DNA from: Pocillopora verrucosa
Lineage: Eukaryota > Cnidaria > Anthozoa > Scleractinia > Pocilloporidae
Direction: 5' to 3'
Assembly: GCF_036669915.1 (NCBI RefSeq)
Contig: NC_089325.1
Coordinates: 5,254,900 to 5,318,899 of the forward strand
DNA: 64,000 bases
Below are positions 56,101 to 64,000 of the stretch, in pieces; positions within the stretch are counted from its first letter, which is position 1, and the number at the start of each line of letters is the position of its first letter. The notes under the pieces were generated by a model, which saw nothing but the letters and a program-made list of their open reading frames with translations, had not been told where the DNA came from and did not search any database. Made by a program: the position numbers and the translations under genes.

Positions 56101-58190
56101 TAACAAATAAAATGTGATATGTCCTTTTACTTGCAAGTGGTAAAAAAGAAAACATTATTGCCTGCTATTAGCCCTGAGGGAGAGGTGAGTGCTCACCAAC
56201 TTGCTTAGAAAAATCAGTTGGGACTTACCACCTTGTTAGCTTAAGAGCAAATAGGTGAAGGTAAATCAATAACTATGTAATGCCCTACATATGATATCCT
56301 CTTTGGGAGTCCTTAAGTAATAATATCATCTTGTTTACATTCTTATTTAGTTAATTAATATGCATGCTTACATCTTTTTGTAGTCTCTTTTGAGCCTCCT
56401 TCCTTTTGAGTGCCTTATTTCTGTCTGGCCCATTTTGGCATTCTAAAACTTTGACCCCCACAATTTGGAATGGGATGCCATCAAAACTTAGTCTGCATCC
56501 TGTCATCTCCTGTGAGTGAGCCCATTGTATACGGTGGTTCTTAGCATTTTTATCTGCATTTTCTTTTATGTGAGAAGAGGAACAAAGCTAAGTTAGCAAT
56601 ACGATACATGCACACAAACACATACGTACATATGTACACATGGGTGCTTAAAATGGAGGGCCTGAAAATCAAGCCTGCCCCACCCAGATGTAGCCCAAGG
56701 ACTGGTGTAATGGATGGGGATGCTGGCAGCTGTGTGTCAATAGCACTGAGTAGGGTTTTGACACTTTAAGCTTGATCTTAATTAATTAAGCATTTCTTGC
56801 CAACTCTTGCTGCAGGCTCACAGTAAATTGACACTTGAAGCTAAGTTGAATTTTAATTACATGTTAATTTTGAAAGTCTAACTGACCAGGGTAAACCGAA
56901 GAATAATGATGTGTACATGTATTCTTAAGATATCAATAATTATTGGAAAAAAGTTAAATCCCTTTTTTTATTTTGATTTATCTATATTTCATGTTAATAA
57001 CACGATCTCACACGCCCCTGGCTTTAAATACCTATAGTGTCTAAATAAAGTTATACTTCACTTTACTTTACTGTCAGTATGGTTTATTTTGTAAATCTTT
57101 ACATGTGAGCTTACTTACCCAGCCTACTGCAATTTGAAAATCCTCCTGTTTGTTTAAATACAGTGAAGCGTGTCGTCGTAGCTATCTCGCACTGTTTTAT
57201 GAGTTCGTTAACATACCCGGAATAAGGGTCAAACTGTACGGTCCATCTTGAAGCCCAAGGTGTACTGTTATCAGCCATGTTTGTTCTTCTACCAAACATT
57301 TAGATTTCCCGCCAATATTTACCCGCGAGCCGCAAAACATAAATGCATGAGTGTTAAATATTAACTGGACCACCCTGGGCAAATATATTTATTAGTAGCA
57401 AATAAGATGTTGAACAAAAAATTAAGAGATCATGGTCAAATAAAACGTAAAGATAATTTATTACAAGCAGAAAAGAACTGTATGTTTGTTCCAATCGAAA
57501 GATTTTACAGTGCAAAGTTATGCAAATGATCTTTGACCTGAATCTGCTTTTGGTCGATGATAGCGAGGTCAGAGGATAACATCGACCGAAACTATTAGGC
57601 CGGTCATATTTAAGTGTCGATCCTCCTTTTAACGCCTTTATAACAGGCTAGATTTTTTCTTAAATATGTGATCTAGACAGAAATTAGTTTGTACAAGTTA
57701 TGGGAAGAATACTTTCGCAATAAAATATTGAAGAATACGACGCTTTATCGTCAGTCACACAGGTCACGGTCTCTTGATTCGCCGGAAACGAGCAGAAAAA
57801 TAGAAGACTCTCGCTACGATTCCGCTGACGTGTCATGGGCTCATCTGGTTTGGGACGATGATATGTATTGCCCTAGGGGTGTTGTCAATTAATCAGATCG
57901 ACCGAAACCAGGTCGACAACTTACAAACCAGCCAAACATTTCATTAACAGCGCCATCAATCAAAATGTCATTACACTCCAACAAAAGACCCGCTTTTCTG
58001 TTCAAATCTGCCAGAAACTGGCTCAAACGCACTTCCTATTCCATGAGTACACTGTAAAATACGCTTTAACAAGAATAAGCGGAAGTCACATTGTAAACTG
58101 CGGATACTCATACAAGATGCCGCTGATATGTCGTGGGCTCATCTGGTTTAGGACGATGTTATATAGTGCTTTCCTGCCTTGCCTAGGCCG
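53178..58190. mobile_element. 5-kb transposon bounded by 300-bp inverted repeats
   Basis: Sequence 53178-53480 recurs inverted at 57891-58190 (shared atgagcccacgacatatcag and ctggtttcggtcgatctgat). Between them lies one transposon-type gene with an Ulp1-like domain. Part of the right repeat (cgctgacgtgtcatgggctc, 57818) is present twice. Superfamily not determined. Confidence 0.6.
54033..57278 (-). pseudogene. Transposon-encoded protein with Ulp1-like (C48) domain
   Basis: Exons joined by phase: 57119-57278 (MADNSTPWASRWTVQFDPYS), 56372-56562, 55813-55935 (VQDTKKCECPAKIHLRKI), 55435-55587, 54033-54756. The last exon carries the protease fold: a start LLQPIDETLVKKIHEL, then NTGSHWVCLSTI with the catalytic His, VKVYDSLY with the Asp, and QTNSNDSGLFAL where Ulp1 proteases have DCG, so the nucleophile is Ser. 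Two single-base deletions (after LVDGL and after LQPLV) shift the frame; the exon length of 724 bp agrees. The N-terminal Cys-rich segment resembles DNA-binding regions of coral transposon proteins. Inactive copy. Confidence 0.65.
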
Positions 58191-58910
58191 AAATGTACTG
58201 GACACTAATCAAAATACTCTTAAGGGGTTGGTATCTAGTACTTGTAACGCCTGATGATTCCAAGCTGATTCTTGCTTCTTTTTTTAATCTACGGGCATAG
58301 ATACTATGCTACCCAGCGTACAATTCCGTCCGTCCGTCTGTCTGTAAAAATAGAAATCTTCGGATAATGCTCGGAATTCAGTTCCGTCTTCTCCGATATC
58401 GTCTGATTTTTCGTATCAGGCGTCGGCGATCGGATCAGGATCGACAAATAATTAACGACTGTCTTTCCGTGTCAAGTCTTCCATGTGCATTTCTTTATTT
58501 TCGATCGCCACTCCTATTTGTTGGAAGTAAGTTATTACTCACTATTTCAGGGCTGCACATAGTGGGGAGGAAGGGCTGCACATAGTGGGGAGGAAGGGGG
58601 GGGGGCAGATGCCCCCGCCAGGAAAACTAAATTTTTTTTTTAACATAGTGTTTGAGTTTGTTGGGCTATTTCTTGAAGCTATATTGGTCCGAAATCTCAA
58701 GAAAACCGACTAATTGACTGAAAAGTCATCCTTCAATGTAAATTCAAAATAATTATTTTGGAAAATCTTTCGAGGTAAAAGCCAGTACGAGTTTTCTTGT
58801 GAAAATAATGCTTATGTAATTTGGGCTACCTGAGATTTAGAATTTGGCGGGAAAAAGTTGACGCGTGTTTCTTGCCAACGTTTGCAAAACGTTTCTCTCT
58901 CAATCCGCTG
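58191..58910. other. No gene; short repeats
   Basis: Contains (tccg)n/(tctg)n at about 58326-58346 and a direct duplication of ggctgcacatagtggggagg at 58552-58598 followed by a G-tract. Confidence 0.5.
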
Positions 58911-58914
58911 GGAA

Positions 58915-58953
58915 AATGTCGAGAAGAAAGCGCCCGGCTTCCTCTCAACGAGG
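58915..58953 (+). CDS. Candidate first exon
   Basis: ATG with MSRRKRPASSQR, then a possible donor gtaatg. The very basic start resembles transposase N-termini. No link to the following hAT fragment could be shown. Confidence 0.2.
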
Positions 58954-59227
58954 TAATGGACTTCTTTGACGCCAATAAAAGGTAAGTATCAACTTGAGAA
59001 CCAAACAAGTGAGGAATCGACTAGCACGGAAGGTACGTTGAATACAATTTATCATTTGACTTTAGATTCGGTTTTCGCAAACCATCGTCATCACTCAACG
59101 GTACTCTAATTTTTGGAGGGCTCATTGATATGATTGACTGAAGAAGCTAAGTTGCAGAATCTTCCTATGATGGTTACGTAGCAATTAGTTTTCTTGTATG
59201 AGTATTTTCATAAGTATATTCCCTCAG

Positions 59228-59910
59228 GTGGAATCATGATAGAAGAAAACCCCTGGCCCATTGAAGTTCTGGTGGACATTTTTAAGTGGCTTTCAATAGA
59301 GGAACGACGAAGAAGGTGTGGAGTCGAATCAGCCAAGTAGCTGACTCTATTAACGTCACCCTGAAAGCCTCGCACAACGCCATCGAGCAAACACCACACA
59401 CAAGGATCGGCCATCAGACCATTACAGGATTAATGTGTTCTACCCATTTATAGATCACGTTGTCGGTGAACTTGAAAGGAGATTTTCAATCCAGCACGAA
59501 GGCCTGATTACCGCTCAAAACCTGTTCCCTTTGTACTTGCCCAAGTCAACTGACAGGCATATCGAGAGGATCAAGAACTACTTCAGCAAGCATCTAGATT
59601 TCTCGGAGAAGTCTAATTTTGACGCAGAGCTGGCAAGGTGGTGGATGAAAAAGGCAATGGAGCTAGAGTCAGAACAAGAGGGAGCGATGCCTGATTGCAG
59701 TCCGCAAGAATTTCCCGCCATTCATAAGGTGATGTCGTCAGTTGCGAACGCTCCTTCTCAACCCTACGCCGTCTGAAGCTACGGACTTAGTCATCAACGA
59801 CAGAAGATCGATTAAGTGGCCTTGCTGTGCTGTTAATTCATCGCGGAACGGACTTCATTCCCACTCCAAAAGAGATCTATGACCTGAAGTCAAATTGGAG
59901 AAGAATCTAG
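59228..59910 (+). pseudogene. hAT transposase C-terminal fragment
   Basis: Frame from about 59416 reads YRINVFYPFIDHVVGELERR, SIQHEGLITAQNLFPLYLP and CSPQEFPAIHKVMSSVANA, the helical and dimerisation region of hAT-type transposase relatives (ZMYM/THAP12-like proteins in databases). After a frameshift it continues STLRRLKLRT, a TAG stop, then TEDRLSGLAVLLIHR, the hAT C-terminal motif. The catalytic core is absent upstream. Dead fragment. Confidence 0.75.
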
Positions 59911-59914
59911 AATA

Positions 59915-60630
59915 GCCTAATATAGACTCGATTTTGAGACTTGGTATTCTGATACCGAAACCTGCAATTTTAGCTCAGTTCCTTCAAGCCAATCTCTGTT
60001 CACACTAACGAAGGCTTTCAACGCATTTTTGATACCATCCAACAAAGTGTAAAACTGCTGTTCACATTATAGCTTGAGTTAAAGAGGGTATATAAATAAT
60101 CATTGTGTAGCAGAGACCTCGGGGCAATTTCAAACTAAACAAGGTGTTTATGCCGTGATAAATCATGACAATTTAAAACAAAAAGCATCAGTGTGGTTTG
60201 TTTCTTTAAAGGTCTTAGAGGCAACCTTCTCTGTAGGGGTGAAAACAAAACGTGCAACTAGAAACCCTGTCTGTATACGGGAGACCCCTGTGAAGGTGTG
60301 CGGAGTTTGCCCCAGGAGACAAAAAAATCCTACATATGGCCCTGTAATTGCCATCTATTTATTATTTTTTCCTCCGTAATCACAGCAATGCGACAGAAAA
60401 ACTCCTTCGGGGGCAAACTATTTCCTTTGCGGAGCAAATACTTGCAGCAATGCGACACAAAACTTTCAGGAGACAACAAAATCCCTTCGGGGAAGAAATA
60501 GTCTCAACAAAAGGGCACCAAACGTCATTCGGGATGTAAAGAATGGCTTTCAAAGTTGTAGTAGTTCTAACAATGAGACACTAGATAGCTACTGAGATGC
60601 GCTAGCTAAACAAACAATTCAGAATGCCAA
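59915..60630. other. No gene seen
   Basis: Contains three imperfect repeats of a gcgacagaaaa / ttcgggg motif at about 60385-60520. No supported coding sequence. Confidence 0.45.
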
Positions 60631-60639
60631 ATGCTTGTG

Positions 60640-61205
60640 CATACAATCAGTTATGAGAGCTCTGTCTGGTCTTGAGAATAGGAATATTTATTGTCATACT
60701 ACTAACATTGATGATGTAGGTATTTCTCATACACCCCAAAGCATTAAAAATAACAGACATTCTCGACCAAATTCCAGAGTTTTCATTCACAGAGTCAGAG
60801 ATAGGGATCCATCTAGAATATCTTTATGAAAGGTTAGGCAATAATTGAAATATAAAAAATTGAGAAGAAAGCATAAAAAAATGTTCAAAAAAGCAGTTCC
60901 TGTTTCATCAGTTTTGCATCTTATTGCATTAAATTATAAGCAGTGGTACATCACATATACTCATAAACATGAAAGTCTCTACAGTCATTATTTTGTGAAG
61001 ATTAAGAATTATAAAAATCCTTTGTAATATTTCCAAAGAAAACCGTTTACTTTCTGGAGATGTTGAATTGAACCCAGGTCCTGTGACAAATAACGGTACT
61101 TTATCAAGATCAATTGCTAATCCTCAGGCTGACTTTGTGTTGAACTATAGACTGCTTAGACATGGCTTAAGACCACTTGATCAAGGTGGAGAAGGGGACT
61201 GCTTC
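60640..61205 (+). pseudogene. 2A-peptide and OTU-like transposon fragment
   Basis: Plus-strand frames read LHLIALNYKQWYITYTHKH (60905-60965), then a shifted frame NRLLSGDVELNPGP (about 61040-61085), a classic 2A ribosome-skipping motif D(V/I)ExNPGP, followed by RLLRHGLRPLDQGGEGDCF, which matches the start of OTU-type cysteine protease domains (DxGDCF). Such 2A/OTU combinations occur in animal transposable elements. Stops and shifts show it is dead. Confidence 0.6.
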
Positions 61206-61207
61206 CT

Positions 61208-62180
61208 TTGTTTTTGACTGAAGACGATATTCCTGGAAGTTCTTTAGATGGAAGAGATCTTAGTCAATCTAAAAATTCGGAGTTGAAGTTTTGGCTACAA
61301 TGTCGGGGTGATAACTGCAAAGGATTATCCACAAAAAGCGCGAACTTGTCTATACTCGAAAACGCCAAGAACGTAGCTATTCCCGTGAATGGCTGGAGCA
61401 CGTCGCTGGCTAAAAGCCCCATGTTTACCCAAGCAGAAATATACAAACACGTGAATAATTCAGAAAAGAAGTATCGAAACATTGGATATTATTCACTACC
61501 ATCAGGACTGAACAAAGCCAAGGCATTTCTGGCGGATGAATATTTACACGAAATCCAAACTCACTGCATGTGATCAAAGATATTTCTATTTCCGCGCAAA
61601 GTGCTTTCATAGATTTAGAGTCCATGAGACACCACACAATTTAAAGCTTGTTTTTTCTATTGTTTCTGGAGACGCAGAGTGTGCCTAGTGTGGAATAAAT
61701 TGTTTTGCTGCGAAATCAGGCTTTTGCAACCACATTTTGGCTCTGATGATGAAGGTATGTTAATACTCTCTATATTACTGTAAATATTTTCGGAACCTGA
61801 AGGATGAGGAAGATGAAAATCCAAGCACAGTGTGTACTTCAGAATTACAGAATTGGCACAGATCAAGAATGGATGGTGTCAGCTCGCAGCCTGTAATGCA
61901 GGTAATTGTTTACAATCCTGTTTACAATGCTAAGAATGCGAGGCAGGGGGTCAAGAAGACTGGAGTGACCTGCCTCTTGACCGAAGCAAGGAGTGGGAAA
62001 AGTGATCAGAAGGAAAGACTAGAGGACTTGATAAAGTCTCTCCAAGAAAATAGCCCAAAACTTTATGGAACTAAAGTTCTTGATACCACAAGTATTGATG
62101 CATTACCTGTTGTTAAAACTTGCTTTGGGCAATGTCTAGTTGGTTCATTTGGATCTTATCAGCTTTCAGTGACATAGTCC
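61208..62180 (+). pseudogene. SWIM-type transposon-associated protein remnant
   Basis: First segment 61208-61573 reads IPGSSLDGRDLSQSKNSELK and FWLQCRGDNCKGLSTKSANL, a SAP-like region. A broken middle part (61675-61755) has CGINCFAAKSGFCNHILALM, a SWIM zinc-finger CxCx(n)CxH remnant. The last segment (61830-62177) starts CTSELQNWHRSRMDGVSSQP and contains VTCLLTEARSGKSDQKERLE, as in the linker before a YqaJ-like nuclease in related proteins. Several frame changes. Confidence 0.55.
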
Positions 62181-64000
62181 ATTTACGGTTACATTTGTAA
62201 CCGCATTTTAAGGATTTGACCAGGCAGATTCTTGTACAGCAACAGAATTTCCTCTATACCCCTCATTTCCCTTGGAAGATTGTATTGGATCACTTGTGAC
62301 ACCTGATGATCTAAGTGATTAAGAAAGATTTTTTGGAAAGCTTAAGAGTTGATGTAATTCAAGCCAACAACATGGAAGAAAGGACAAGAGGACAAGCAGA
62401 TTGTGAGGAATGGATTACATATTAAAACTAAGCAAATTCCGCCTTTCTTTCGCTCTATTCCAGTATTCCAATCCTTCCTTTCCTTATATATCCCATTATT
62501 CTTTGCAAATTTGTCACATTTGCGAAAAAAATTCGCAGGAGTGCGGATCATCGTTGTATTTTTATTTGTATATATTTTTTTGAATTTTCGCGTGTATTAA
62601 AGGTCATCCGTCTTCTGATTCTGGCCCCTCTAAAGAAAATTTCATGAATAGAATCCAAATTCAAGACGATGTAGAGGCGAAATGCTAGCGATGATCGAGA
62701 ACAAGAAATTGCGTGAGCAGGCTGTGTGCGAGTTGTCTTCATCTCAAGAATCTTCATTCACACAGTCTGTAAAGGAAATTTTGCGACGCAGGATTGAACA
62801 GAAGCGGGTGCAACGAAATGAAGAGCGTTTTTCTAGATCGCAAGATAATGCTACTCTTTCGAATTGGGCTTCGATCTTGTCAAATCTTGGTTATTTTTGT
62901 GAAATGCGGTCGATAATTACCGCATGCGGCAAAATTCACGGTGCCTATTGTCGCTTTGATCATTGAAAAGTCAAGAGTCAGTTTCATCTTAACTAGAACT
63001 GTCCCCAGAACTGCTGCTTCCCAAGGTATTTTCAAAATATTCACACCACAAGCGTCCCAAGCTCACTGTTATTCCTGTTATAAGACGAAGTTAACGCTGC
63101 GCACTTCGATTTCGACTTTTGTATAACAGGAATAACGGTGACGGCAAAGCAAGCTTAAAACGGCAGAGAACGCTGGAAACCACAACGAGTACAAAAAATG
63201 TCAGTAAATTCTATTAATTTAACGAGTAAAATGTTCATATTTCGAAATATTTATCGTTGTAAATCAACCATATTTCGTTCCCCATGCTATTCCATATAAC
63301 ATGTTCAAATTCTCAACGGTTCCTCCGCAAGTTAACACCGAGTCACACAACATGTGACGCTTTCATGAATTAATCGTTTGCTTTTCATCAAGACGTGAAC
63401 CTAGGATGGGTTTGTTCATATGAATGAACAAACGCAAGCAGCCTTGTATCTCTCTGCTGTTTTTCTTTCAATATATTAACGAGTAAAGTTAGAAATAAAC
63501 CAGGCGCTAATCTTGATTGGTCGATATGCTCTCGTAGGGAGTCCTAGTTCGCGGTAAATTCAAACTAATAGACTTGTCTGTGAAAACGCCGTGACAAAAA
63601 TACAGAGCAGTTGTAGGCTCCAAGTAATGGGCTCCTGGACATATCTATTTTGACCAAGTTCAAGGGCTTATGGGCATATCAGGTGCAAACTGGAGCCCAT
63701 CACCTGGAGCCTCCATACCCACTTTATCATTAAGTCAACCTTTACTCATATCTTTTTATTTTTAGAATTGTCTCAAGTTTCGATTTTACGTGAAATTGGG
63801 CTGTTTTCTCCAGCGTCCGCACTTGATACAAAAAAAATTGGCGGCAAAAACAAAAGGAAGCTGATTCCCTTTTCAAGAAATCCTTTTTCCGATATTCTTG
63901 AAAGGTCTGTCAACAATTACTCATTTCCAGCCAGGGAAACCTGGTAACCTTTAAGAGCTGTTAATAAATAATAAATTTTTCTCTTTTTTGTTGCGAGCCA
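62181..64000. other. No supported gene; palindromic repeats
   Basis: The 94-codon frame at 62682-62966 is charged (ILRRRIEQKRVQRNEERFSR) but unrecognised. Two palindromic elements lie at about 63066-63137 (arms ttattcctgttata / tataacaggaataa) and 63610-63712 (arms ggctccaagtaatgggctcc / ggagcccatcacctggagcc). Confidence 0.45.

Overview
This is eukaryotic, AT-rich, intron-rich DNA. It most resembles a hexacorallian cnidarian (stony coral or relative). That call is an inference from the mix of transposon remnants (Harbinger, Penelope-like, an RT LINE, hAT, Ulp1/SWIM/2A-type elements, tRNA-headed SINEs) and from receptor families with phase-1 exons. No ribosomal RNA, CRISPR array or bacterial operon was seen. 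Gene models below were built by hand from open frames, GT/AG sites and codon-phase continuity, with no transcript support.

The window is dominated by a cluster of immunoglobulin-domain cell-surface receptors. On the minus strand are a decayed receptor (2.6-4.2 kb) and two neighbouring pairs made by segmental duplication. Pair one (about 8.3-16.3 kb) is receptor A plus receptor D1, both broken. Pair two (about 19.5-32.7 kb) is receptor B plus receptor D2, both apparently intact. A sixth receptor (C, 50.5-53.2 kb) lies further on. Each model has a signal-peptide exon, one or two Ig exons, sometimes a Thr-rich stalk exon, and a transmembrane exon with a short tail. Between 34.4 and 48.1 kb, on the plus strand, is a complete receptor tyrosine kinase: signal peptide, Ig1 (exon present twice), Ig2, FN3, transmembrane segment, a long cytoplasmic region with a 3 x 71-residue repeat, and a kinase domain with its key residues intact. 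Its Ig1 belongs to the same family as the Ig1 of the kinase-less neighbours, so the cluster looks like one ectodomain family shared by a signalling receptor and several short-tailed receptors. A role in recognition or immunity is inference.

Mobile DNA shapes the locus. A TTAA-flanked element (28.2-31.1 kb) with long inverted arms sits between D2 Ig1 and its candidate first exons. It carries a 5'-truncated LINE and a second element with about 100-bp TIRs and a 9-bp target duplication. A Penelope-like fragment with a hammerhead-like motif lies in the RTK 5' region and its GIY-YIG part was duplicated together with the Ig1 exon. From 53.2 to 62.2 kb the sequence is mostly transposon-derived: a 5-kb element with an Ulp1-like protease gene between 300-bp inverted repeats, a hAT C-terminal fragment, a 2A/OTU fragment and a SWIM-type fragment. 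The first 1.1 kb has coding-like frames I do not recognise. The last 1.8 kb shows only short palindromes.
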